Below, in pieces: positions 1-5,779 of a DNA stretch of 5,793 nucleotides. Both the position numbers and the translations under genes were made by a program. This stretch comes from OLB11 sp044234005 (lineage in GTDB: Bacteria; Bacteroidota; Bacteroidia; Chitinophagales; Chitinophagaceae). Under the pieces are notes generated by a model. The model made no database searches and had not been told where the DNA came from. It was given only the letters and a program-made list of their open reading frames with translations. The DNA lies in assembly GCA_044234005.1 (NCBI GenBank), contig JBIIJE010000148.1, forward strand, positions 1 through 5,793. The letters run 5' to 3'. Each line of letters begins with the position of its first letter. Positions within the stretch are counted from its first letter, which is position 1.

Positions 1-1780
1 TAGAAGCAATTCATTTTTAACAGGAGAACGTAATTCCTTCAATGGCAATGGTAGTAACATTAACGACCCAAATTATGCTCCTATACAAGAGAGAAAATTC
101 ATTGATTCTGTTTATAATGAAGAGGTTATTTGGTCGGCTTTGGGTAATATTGGGATTAAGATAAACAATAGAAATAATATAAGTTGGAAAAATAACCTAA
201 GCGTAAATACTGATAATACATTGGTGAAACGAGAAGGGTATACCGAATATACGTTGGACTCAACTAACAAAATAAAAGAAATATTTCGAAATTTTGTTTC
301 AGATAAAATTTTCAATAGTCAGCTGTTAGGTGACCACCAAATTGGTAAATTTAAAACAAAAATAAATTGGTTATTAGCATATAGCGAAGTGGATAGAAGT
401 ACACCCTTTCAAGCTATTTCCAATAATACTCGGTTGGGCAGTGGTACAGTAATCGCAGGTTTAAATGGCACAATGATATCCGCTAGATCTCAAGAACAGC
501 TCAGAACCGCAAAATTAGACATTTCACAACCTTATACACTTTTTAAAGGCAGCCAAAATATGTTCAAGATGGGAGTTGGATACCTAGATAGAAAAAGATT
601 TTATGATAATAGAGTATTAGGTTTTGCAGAACTTCAAGCAGGAGGCCCTTATGAGGTAGATTATTCAATATTAAATTTACCTTATGATCAGATTTTTTTG
701 ACACAAAACTTAGGTGTACTATCTGATGGAAAAGCATCTATACTAGTTAATGATGGTACCGTTCCCAATTCTGCTTATGAAGCATCTTCTTCAGTTTTGC
801 ATGCCTATTTAATGAATGATCAACGTTACAAAAAATTTAGATTGATTTATGGTGTAAGAATGGAAAGTTTTAATCAAAAATTAGTAGCTGCTCAACGTGG
901 ATTAGGTGCAATAAATTTAAATTATACGAAGGTGGATTTTAATCCTTCAGCTAATTTAGTTTATTCATTAACTGAAAAAACAAATGTTCGATTGTCATAC
1001 AGCAAAACGTTAAATAGACCTGAATACCGAGAATTAGCCAATTTTGGTTTCCCAGAATATCTTACAGGTTTTTTTGTTTTTGGTAATTCAAATTTAAAAA
1101 GGGCAAGTATCAATAATTTCGATGTTAGATATGAAATTTACCCAGGAAGGGCACAATTGCTTTCTGTATCTGCTTTTCATAAAGACATAACAAACCCAAT
1201 TGAGTTTTCTACTTCATCAGCTTTCGCAAGTGAGGCACTATACGTTCAAAGCAAGTCTGCAACCATTTCTGGTGCAGAACTTGAATTTAGGGTTCTTTTA
1301 TCAACTCTTTTTGCTAGAAAAAATGAAAAATCTGTGCTTAATAATTTTACCTTGTCAGGTAATGGGACTATCACAAGATCGTCGGTAGATCTTGGTACCA
1401 CAAATGGTGGTATTAGTTCTCGTCCTTTACAAGGTCAGTCGCCTTACATCATCAATGTTGGACTAAGTTATGTAAGTGATAGTTCTGGTTTATCATCTAC
1501 CTTTTCACTCAATAGAATTGGCAGAAGGCTTGCTGTTGCAGGCAGTGAATTATTACCTGAGTTTTTTGATAAAGAAAGAACTGTAATTGATTTTCAGATA
1601 GCGAAAAATTTCCTAGATGATAAAGTAGAATTAAAATTTAATGCCAGAGATTTATTAGCTCAAGATATAATAACCTATCTCGATTTTGATAGAAGCAGAA
1701 CGTTAACCGAGAAAGATAAAATCTTTACTAAAAATAGAGCCCCTAGAGTATTTGTATTTAGTGCAACTTATAAATTTTAA
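1..1780 (+). CDS. TonB-dependent outer-membrane receptor, C-terminal part (5' truncated by window edge)
   Basis: The frame is open from base 2 to the TAA at 1778-1780, giving 592 residues with no start in view. A TTG at 140 is internal to the frame and is not the real start. TonB-dependent receptors are outer-membrane beta-barrels that import large substrates using energy from TonB-ExbBD. The visible part is barrel: alternating polar and aromatic strands, the motif LSYSKTLNRPEYREL ending at about visible residue 345, GNSNLKR at 361-367, and a YPG...SAFHKDITNPIE block at 380-401. All are typical of Bacteroidota receptors in which a carboxypeptidase-regulatory-like domain and a plug precede the barrel; those parts would lie upstream of the window. 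The chain ends in ATYKF, with the terminal phenylalanine expected of the signal recognised by the barrel-assembly machinery. The substrate cannot be inferred. No SusD-like partner follows, which argues mildly against a polysaccharide-uptake pair, although a partner could lie upstream. Confidence 0.93.
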   Translation, partial: RSNSFLTGERNSFNGNGSNINDPNYAPIQERKFIDSVYNEEVIWSALGNIGIKINNRNNISWKNNLSVNTDNTLVKREGYTEYTLDSTNKIKEIFRNFVSDKIFNSQLLGDHQIGKFKTKINWLLAYSEVDRSTPFQAISNNTRLGSGTVIAGLNGTMISARSQEQLRTAKLDISQPYTLFKGSQNMFKMGVGYLDRKRFYDNRVLGFAELQAGGPYEVDYSILNLPYDQIFLTQNLGVLSDGKASILVNDGTVPNSAYEASSSVLHAYLMNDQRYKKFRLIYGVRMESFNQKLVAAQRGLGAINLNYTKVDFNPSANLVYSLTEKTNVRLSYSKTLNRPEYRELANFGFPEYLTGFFVFGNSNLKRASINNFDVRYEIYPGRAQLLSVSAFHKDITNPIEFSTSSAFASEALYVQSKSATISGAELEFRVLLSTLFARKNEKSVLNNFTLSGNGTITRSSVDLGTTNGGISSRPLQGQSPYIINVGLSYVSDSSGLSSTFSLNRIGRRLAVAGSELLPEFFDKERTVIDFQIAKNFLDDKVELKFNARDLLAQDIITYLDFDRSRTLTEKDKIFTKNRAPRVFVFSATYKF

Positions 1781-2090
1781 TGAGTGAATGCGTTAATTAA
1801 TACCGATTGGAATTTTGTAACACTGATTGGTATTGCTGTAATCTTCCTTCGTCATCAACATTAAAATCATCGGTACAGGCAGACCAATTTTTCGTGCCTC
1901 AAATTGCTCTTAACAAAATAACCATCGGCATTTACCACTCTAAAATTTGGTCTGCGACACAAATCAGATTGATATAAGTTTATATGAATACCCGAACTTG
2001 TTTCAGAAAGGTGAAGTCTTTACTCGTTGAGTTTAATCCATGGTTTGTATTTTCTTTCAATCCATAAATCAAAATCCAACATCGATTTAT
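1781..2090. other. Non-coding stretch with unrecognised broken frames
   Basis: No intact gene is visible in these 310 bases. On the minus strand one frame reads MLDFDLWIERKYKPWIKLNE, meets a TAA, continues through CRRPNFRVVNADGYFVKSNL and stops at a TGA. A neighbouring frame then carries WSACTDDFNVDDEGRLQQYQ and ends at TAA (1797-1799). These look protein-like and could be one gene broken by a stop and a frameshift, but I do not recognise the family and chance is possible. A 9-bp inverted repeat (1799-1807 with 1826-1834, one G-T pair, 18-base loop) lies just after the receptor stop. It lacks a T-tract, so it is at best a weak transcript end. I see no clear terminator for the receptor gene. 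Confidence 0.35.
1880..1954. repeat. Imperfect 13-bp inverted repeat, 49-base spacer
   Basis: CAGACCAATTTTT (1880-1892) faces AAAATTTGGTCTG (1942-1954), matching at 12 of 13 positions. The flanks show no matching short direct repeats, so an insertion-element origin is not supported. It could be a hairpin, a remnant, or chance in decaying intergenic DNA. Confidence 0.4.
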
Positions 2091-2381
2091 TTATAGCTGC
2101 ACCACACTCACAAAATTATTTGCATTGGCTTCCCAAATACTAAAGTCAATATTATTAATAGAAGCATCATTTGCCATGTCACCTGATTCAATACCAAATT
2201 GACCAGTATTAAAACACATTAGATTGTTGCCGAAAGCTTGAGTGGCAAGGTTACTAAAATCGTAAAACAAAGATGAATTCAATAAAATAGTCGAAGCGCT
2301 CTAAGTTTCGATGGAGTTACGATTCTTCACCACAATAAAATAAGAGTTGCCAATTGTAGCAAGCAAATTTCGCGCTAATCT
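2091..2381 (-). pseudogene. Decayed C-terminal fragment of a dockerin-like surface or secreted protein
   Basis: The minus-strand frame from 2381 to the TAA at 2091-2093 has 96 codons and one internal TAG (2301-2303). Before the TAG it reads GNSYFIVVKNRNSIET, then SAS. In Bacteroidota surface-protein tails as I recall them, this block is usually ...YYIVVKHRNSIETWSA, so the TAG sits exactly where Trp (TGG) is expected, one base away. After it come YDFSNLATQAFGNN, GQFGIESGD, and a calcium-loop-like DMANDASINNID followed by FSIWEANANNFVSVVQL. Compared with the dockerin loop DxNxDGxxNxxD, loop position 3 is Ala instead of Asn/Asp and position 6 is Ala instead of Gly. Intact relatives usually carry two such repeats and end close to NNFVSV, so one repeat may have been lost while the natural C-terminus remains. 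No start codon or upstream coding sequence is visible. I infer a gene relic, not an expressed 63-residue protein. The family match is from memory. Confidence 0.6.
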
Positions 2382-2450
2382 TTATACTTTCTAACTATTC
2401 TGTTTATAGATGCCTAAAAACGTATTGATATCATTTCTCAGATTAAGAAT

Positions 2451-2488
2451 AAAAAAAAGAGACTGCCTTTTTGAGACAGCCTCTTTTT
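2451..2488 (-). terminator. Intrinsic terminator of the cold-shock gene
   Basis: On the minus strand AGAGGCTGTC (2484-2475) pairs with GGCAGTCTCT (2467-2458) through ten base pairs, two of them G-U, around a 7-base loop. Flanking A/T runs extend the stem and a run of eight T follows (2458-2451). It starts 15 bases after the cold-shock stop codon. The outer A/T pairing could also let it work in the other direction, ending transcripts from the plus strand. Confidence 0.85.
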
Positions 2489-2503
2489 AAAAAGTTTCTA
2501 CTA

Positions 2504-2701
2504 TTACGCGATTCGAACGTTTACAGCATTTTTCCCTTTTGGTGAATCTTCAACATCGAATGAAACGCTTTCTCCTTCGTTTAGCTCATCGAAAGTAATA
2601 CCAACAAGGGCATTGTTATGAAAGAATAAGTCTTTGTCAGACCCATCCATTTTAATGAAGCCGAATCCCTTGTCTGTGATTTTCTTAATTGTGCCAACCA
2701 T
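2504..2701 (-). CDS. Cold-shock-domain RNA-binding protein (CspA family)
   Basis: This 65-residue protein is a single five-stranded OB-fold cold-shock domain, the usual length for the family. Such proteins bind single-stranded RNA and DNA in the cytoplasm and melt RNA secondary structure. RNP1 is KGFGFIKM (residues 11-18) and RNP2 is LFFHN (25-29). The body SVSFDVEDSPKGKNAVNV (46-63) matches the family's C-terminal strands. The start is ATG 2701, giving MVGTIKKITDKGFGFI. A longer in-frame version to 2767 would add a basic, unrelated extension and is rejected. The start is preceded by an A-rich stretch (AAACAAAAAAATC), common in Bacteroidota, instead of a Shine-Dalgarno site. Oddly, the first strand reads TIKKIT where CspA has VKWFN, so the usual Trp-Phe pair is absent, and the Phe after the RNP2 His is Asn. 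The RNP1 phenylalanines (13 and 15) remain. A good terminator follows. Confidence 0.93.
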   Translation of the reverse strand: MVGTIKKITDKGFGFIKMDGSDKDLFFHNNALVGITFDELNEGESVSFDVEDSPKGKNAVNVRIA

Positions 2702-2911
2702 GATTTTTTTGTTTTGTTTGAATAAAATTATTCGGTGAAGGTAATTTTTAAATTTTGTAATGCCCAAATTTCTTCTTTGAGTCAGCAGCTTTGAGCCTAT
2801 TTATTTGGCATTTTCAGCGAATATTTTCCATTTATAGCTTTAAAACTGTTATAAATCATGTATAAATATTAAATTGTTAAATCCAAATTTTGATTTGATT
2901 TAAGCTGATTT
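2702..2911 (-). promoter_or_regulatory. Upstream region and probable leader of the cold-shock gene
   Basis: These 210 bases precede the cold-shock start and hold no gene. They are very AT-rich. The best promoter-like arrangement I see on the minus strand is a TTG (in AATTTGG, near 2885) about 19 bases before TATACATG (near 2862), only a weak match to the Bacteroidota TTG/TAnnTTTG pattern. If it is used, the leader would be about 150 bases. Long leaders are known for cold-shock genes in other bacteria. Two copies of CTCAAAG lie 14 bases apart start to start (2781-2775 and 2795-2789) in the putative leader. No function is shown. Confidence 0.3.
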
Positions 2912-3034
2912 CTACTCTATTTCGCCAGAAAGTATGTTTGAAATTGAAGAATTTGTGAGATATTCTAAATCTTTAATCTCACGTAAAAACAAGAAAGTAA
3001 AGTGAGAAACACCATCGAAATTATCGTTATTCAT
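2912..3034 (-). CDS. Doubtful 40-residue open frame between pnp and the cold-shock gene
   Basis: The minus-strand ATG at 3034 opens a 40-codon frame ending in TAG at 2912-2914. It begins MNNDNFDGVSHFTF and continues FLREIKDLEYLTNSS to end NILSGEIE. The composition is protein-like: mildly hydrophobic in the middle and acidic overall, with no signal peptide and no motif I recognise. The ATG directly follows the T-tract of the pnp terminator, so it would be transcribed only by read-through or from a promoter inside that region. The frame also contains a 7-bp inverted repeat, GTGAGAT (2955-2961) with ATCTCAC (2976-2982). It may be a small gene, a relic of a longer one, or chance. Confidence 0.2.
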   Translation of the reverse strand: MNNDNFDGVSHFTFLFLREIKDLEYLTNSSISNILSGEIE

Positions 3035-3064
3035 AAAAAAAACCACCTCGTTTGAAGTGGTTTT
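3035..3064 (-). terminator. Intrinsic terminator of pnp
   Basis: On the minus strand AAAACCACTTC (3064-3054) pairs with GAGGTGGTTTT (3049-3039) in an 11-bp stem with one G-U pair and a 4-base loop. The T-tract, partly shared with the stem, runs from 3042 to 3035. It begins 20 bases after the pnp stop codon. Confidence 0.92.
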
Positions 3065-3084
3065 AGTATTTATTTGAAATGCAA

Positions 3085-5220
3085 TTAAGCGGGTTTCTCG
3101 TTACGATCAGGCTTTGGTATTAATACCTTGCGTGAGAATTTATATTTCCCAGTTTTAGGGTCTGTACCTGTTAATTTCACTGTTATCTTATCACCCTCTT
3201 TAAATACACCATCCATTGTTTCTAATCGATCCCAACTAATTTCAGAAATATGTAATAAGCCTTGCTTGCCTGGCATAAATTCTACGAATGCACCAAAAGG
3301 CATAATAGATTTTACAACCGACTCGTAAGTTTCGCCAATTTCCGGAACGGCTACAATACCTTTTATCCAACGTAGTGCCTTGTCTAATCCTTCTTTTTGT
3401 TTTGAGAAAATACTTACATTGCCTTTATTATCAACCTCCTCTATCGTAATGGTGGTACCTGTTTCACGTTGTATTTCTTGTATAATTTTACCACCTGGTC
3501 CAATAATGGCACCAATATAATCTTTATCCACTTGTAAAAACTCCATACGTGGTGCGTGTGGTTTCAAGTCCTCACGTTTTTGCGGTATGCAATTATACAT
3601 AGCATCTAAAATGTGCATTCTTCCTCGATTGGCTTGCTCTAAAGCTTGCATCATCACATCCATACTCAAGCCATCTACCTTGATATCCATTTGAATACCG
3701 CAAATCCCGTCTCTCGTACCTGTTACTTTAAAATCCATATCGCCCAAATGATCTTCATCGCCTAAGATGTCTGTCAATACCACCCATTTGCCATCAGCGC
3801 GTGAAATTAATCCCATGGCTACACCGGATACATGCTTTGGAATAGGCACACCCGCATCCATCAATGCCAACGAACCTGCACAAACCGTTGCCATGCTTGA
3901 TGATCCATTACTTTCCAAAATATCAGATATGATACGAATGGTGTACGGAAATTTCTCTTTAATTGGAATTACTTGTTTCAAAGAGCGTTGCGCTAAATTA
4001 CCATGACCTACTTCACGTCGACCTGGTCCACGCATAGGTTTTATTTCACCTGTTGAAAATGGTGGGAAATTATAATGTAAATAAAAACTTTGGTACTCAG
4101 ATATCTCTGCATCTTCAGTCATCTTTTCATCGTCAGGCGTTCCTAATGTAACCGTTGACAATGATTGTGTTTCGCCACGTGTAAACAAAGAGACACCATG
4201 CGGCGATGGCAATAAATCAACCTCCATTTCTAAAGGTCTTACTACATCAAGCCCTCTTCCGTCCAAACGAACTTTCTCATCCAACATCATATTGCGAATC
4301 ACTTCCTTCTCTAATTCGTGAAAGTAATATCCTACTAAAGCTTGATCAGCCTCTGATAGGCCTTCTCCTAAATGTTCAAGAGTTTCTTTACCTAAACTTT
4401 TAAGTGCATTACCTCTATCGTGCTTGGCAGAAGCCGATTTAGCAATCGTATATATTTTGTCTTTTGCAAATGCAGTGATTGTTGCATTTAACTCTTCATT
4501 GCGGTAAGGCTTCGTATAGTCTCGCTTTACTGGAGATCCTACCATTTCCCACAATTCTTTTTGAGCTTGTACTTGTATTTTAATCGCGTTGTGACCTGCT
4601 TCAATGGCTTTAATTAAATCTGCTTCACTACATTCTTTACTCTCTCCTTCTACCATCATGATATTCTTCTCGGTAGCTGCAATGATGAAATCCATATCCG
4701 AGTCTTTCATTTGCGAACGCGTTGGATTTATAACAAATTTGCCCTCAATTCGTGAAACACGAACTTCAGAAATAATTTCTTGGATAGGCACATCCGAAAC
4801 AGCCAAAGCGGCTGAGGCGGCTAATGCGGCTAAAGCATCTGGCAATACTTCTGGATCTGATGAAATTAATGTCACCAATACTTGTACATCACATAAATAA
4901 TCATCCGGAAAAAGCGGCCGTAAAGCGCGGTCAATAAGTCTAGAAATAAGTATCTCATAATCGCTTAAACGGCCTTCTCTTTTGAAAAATGAACCCGGAA
5001 TACGACCTGCAGCAGCGAATTTCTCTTGATAATCTACTGATAACGGGAAAAATGATTGACCTGGTTTTGGTTCTTTGTTGGCAACTACTGTTGCTAAAAT
5101 AGCACAATTGCCCATTCGTACTAATGCTGATCCATCAGCTTGTCGGGCTAGTTTACCCGTTTCGATGGTGATCATACGACCATCACCCATATCGAAAGTT
5201 TTTGATTTTATATTGAACAT
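3085..5220 (-). CDS. pnp: Polyribonucleotide nucleotidyltransferase (polynucleotide phosphorylase)
   Basis: PNPase degrades RNA 3'-to-5' by phosphorolysis, releasing nucleoside diphosphates, and can run in reverse to add tails. It acts in the cytoplasm as a trimer. The 711 residues are the normal full length, with all domains in order: first RNase PH-like domain (about 10-145), helical middle domain (about 240-320), second RNase PH-like domain (about 322-545), KH domain (about 555-615) and S1 domain (about 628-698). Catalytic features are intact: YNFPPFSTGE with the Arg pair 401-402 in GRREVGHG, the phosphate-binding SNGSSSMA (Ser 440-442), and DILGDEDHLGDMDFK with Asp490, Asp496 and Lys498 matching the E. 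coli metal-site residues Asp486, Asp492 and Lys494. The KH loop is GPGG (574-577) and the S1 domain contains SIMPFGAFVEF. The ATG at 5220 gives MFNIKSKTFDMGDGR, a normal beginning. It lies downstream of rpsO in the classic order but is separated from it by a terminator and a leader rich in inverted repeats. The short polar C-terminal tail (PKPDRNEKPA) shows no further domain. Confidence 0.99.
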   Translation of the reverse strand: MFNIKSKTFDMGDGRMITIETGKLARQADGSALVRMGNCAILATVVANKEPKPGQSFFPLSVDYQEKFAAAGRIPGSFFKREGRLSDYEILISRLIDRALRPLFPDDYLCDVQVLVTLISSDPEVLPDALAALAASAALAVSDVPIQEIISEVRVSRIEGKFVINPTRSQMKDSDMDFIIAATEKNIMMVEGESKECSEADLIKAIEAGHNAIKIQVQAQKELWEMVGSPVKRDYTKPYRNEELNATITAFAKDKIYTIAKSASAKHDRGNALKSLGKETLEHLGEGLSEADQALVGYYFHELEKEVIRNMMLDEKVRLDGRGLDVVRPLEMEVDLLPSPHGVSLFTRGETQSLSTVTLGTPDDEKMTEDAEISEYQSFYLHYNFPPFSTGEIKPMRGPGRREVGHGNLAQRSLKQVIPIKEKFPYTIRIISDILESNGSSSMATVCAGSLALMDAGVPIPKHVSGVAMGLISRADGKWVVLTDILGDEDHLGDMDFKVTGTRDGICGIQMDIKVDGLSMDVMMQALEQANRGRMHILDAMYNCIPQKREDLKPHAPRMEFLQVDKDYIGAIIGPGGKIIQEIQRETGTTITIEEVDNKGNVSIFSKQKEGLDKALRWIKGIVAVPEIGETYESVVKSIMPFGAFVEFMPGKQGLLHISEISWDRLETMDGVFKEGDKITVKLTGTDPKTGKYKFSRKVLIPKPDRNEKPA

Positions 5221-5253
5221 AATTTATTGTTTTGATGGCAACCTGACTTTGTA

Positions 5254-5293
5254 GTAATGCATTGAAAATTCATTACGTAATAAAGCTTATTAC
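5254..5293 (-). promoter_or_regulatory. Two abutting inverted repeats in the pnp leader
   Basis: On the minus strand GTAATAAGCTTTATTAC (5293-5277) has perfect 7-bp arms around a 3-base centre. It is followed at once by GTAATG (5276-5271), 11 bases, and CATTAC (5259-5254). Together they give four copies of the GTAAT/ATTAC word, ending 33 bases before the pnp start. PNPase in E. coli controls its own synthesis through a leader stem-loop cut by RNase III. A similar RNA role, or a DNA operator, is possible here but is inference. I see no consensus promoter in the spacer. Confidence 0.4.
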
Positions 5294-5346
5294 CTTGTTT
5301 TAATTTGAATGTGATAAAATAAAAATAAATCTTATGGACGTTAATT

Positions 5347-5398
5347 TTTAGCCTGAAGCTAAATTTTACGCAGTCTTATAAATCGATGGAAAACTGCG
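5347..5398 (-). promoter_or_regulatory. Further inverted repeats in the rpsO-pnp spacer
   Basis: Two more short inverted repeats lie upstream of the pair near pnp. CGCAGT (5398-5393 on the minus strand) pairs with ACTGCG (5374-5369) across 18 bases. TTTAGC (5363-5358) pairs with GCTAAA (5352-5347) across a 5-base loop. Neither has a T-tract, so they are not terminators. Each is only 6 bp and could be chance in AT-rich DNA. Their interest is that they sit in series with the stronger pair at 5254-5293. Confidence 0.25.
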
Positions 5399-5413
5399 GA
5401 ATAAGAAGTCCCT

Positions 5414-5458
5414 AAAAACAGCAATTCCCAACCTTGTGAGTTGGGAACATTTGCTGTT
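5414..5458 (-). terminator. Intrinsic terminator of rpsO
   Basis: On the minus strand AACAGCAA (5458-5451) and TTCCCAAC (5447-5440) pair with GTTGGGAA (5432-5425) and TTGCTGTT (5424-5417): sixteen pairs with a 3-base bulge (5450-5448) and a 7-base loop, then a T run to 5414. It begins only 3 bases past the rpsO stop codon. It should strongly limit read-through into pnp. Confidence 0.92.
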
Positions 5459-5461
5459 ATG

Positions 5462-5734
5462 TTATTTTCTTAATCCTAAGGTAACGAGTAAGCTACGATA
5501 ACCCTGTAAATTAGTTTTTGAAAGATAGTTGAGTAAACTCTTGCGTTGTCCTACTAATTGGATAAGACCACGGTTAGAGCTAAAATCTTTTTTATTTTTT
5601 TGTAAATGCTCAGAGATATGTTGAATACGCTCTGTTAACATGGCTATTTGAGCCTCTATTGAGCCGGTGTTTTTTTCGTCACCGCCATGTGTTTTGAATA
5701 ATTCTTTTTTGCGTTCGCTTGTTAATACTGACAT
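5462..5734 (-). CDS. rpsO: 30S ribosomal protein S15
   Basis: The 90 residues match the usual S15 length of about 89. S15 is a primary binder of the central domain of 16S rRNA: it organises the three-way junction for later small-subunit proteins and contributes to a bridge with the large subunit. Hallmarks are TGSIEAQIAMLTERI (23-37), HLQKNKKDFSSNRGL (43-57), LVGQRKSLLNYL (60-71) and the C-terminal LGLRK. His43, Asp50 and Ser53 correspond to the rRNA-contacting His, Asp and Ser of E. coli S15. The start is ATG 5734, and a run of A-rich sequence before it is typical of Bacteroidota. pnp follows on the same strand 241 bases later, the order found across many bacteria, with a strong terminator in between. 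The predicted leader is only about 30 bases, leaving little room for the structured S15-binding leader that represses rpsO in some other bacteria. Confidence 0.99.
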   Translation of the reverse strand: MSVLTSERKKELFKTHGGDEKNTGSIEAQIAMLTERIQHISEHLQKNKKDFSSNRGLIQLVGQRKSLLNYLSKTNLQGYRSLLVTLGLRK

Positions 5735-5771
5735 CTTTAAAGTATTAGGTTTTAATTTTTTTAATCGTTTG

Positions 5772-5779
5772 CGAAAGTA
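5772..5779 (-). promoter_or_regulatory. Probable -7 promoter element of rpsO
   Basis: On the minus strand TACTTTCG matches the Bacteroidota -7 consensus TAnnTTTG with one mismatch, and is followed by CAAACGATT. It lies 37 bases before the rpsO ATG, so transcription would start near 5766. The partner TTG element near -33 would fall beyond the right edge of the window and cannot be checked. Confidence 0.5.

Noticed and set aside
112..315. Minus-strand hydrophobic open frame of 67 codons, which could look like a membrane protein
   Set aside because: It is fully antisense to the receptor barrel. Its Leu/Ile/Phe richness follows from the AT-rich Asn/Lys codons on the other strand.
1200..1388. Plus-strand 62-codon open frame
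   Set aside because: It is out of frame within the receptor gene, whose own frame is continuous and conserved in character.
140..1780. Receptor gene starting at the TTG at 140
   Set aside because: The frame continues without a stop to the left edge and the product would lack signal peptide and plug, so the gene is truncated by the window edge, not short.
2091..2381. Novel calcium-binding small protein or toxin
   Set aside because: The motif order matches the end of a large surface protein, the upstream sequence is interrupted by stops, the calcium loop is degraded and the only in-frame start is an unsupported TTG. Decay explains it better.
2504..2767. Longer 87-residue form of the cold-shock protein
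   Set aside because: The added 22 residues (MGITKFKNYLHRIILFKQNKKI) have no counterpart in cold-shock proteins and come from the AT-rich leader. ATG 2701 gives the normal family length and N-terminus.
2955..2982. Hairpin GTGAGAT...ATCTCAC as a terminator or operator
   Set aside because: The stem has only seven pairs, the loop is 14 bases and no T-tract follows, so nothing supports a function beyond possible chance pairing.
4604..4900. Plus-strand 98-codon open frame inside pnp, and similar ones at 3128-3328, 3767-4006 and 4206-4403
   Set aside because: They lie opposite a full-length, fully conserved pnp gene and show no family features. They are complementary-strand by-products.
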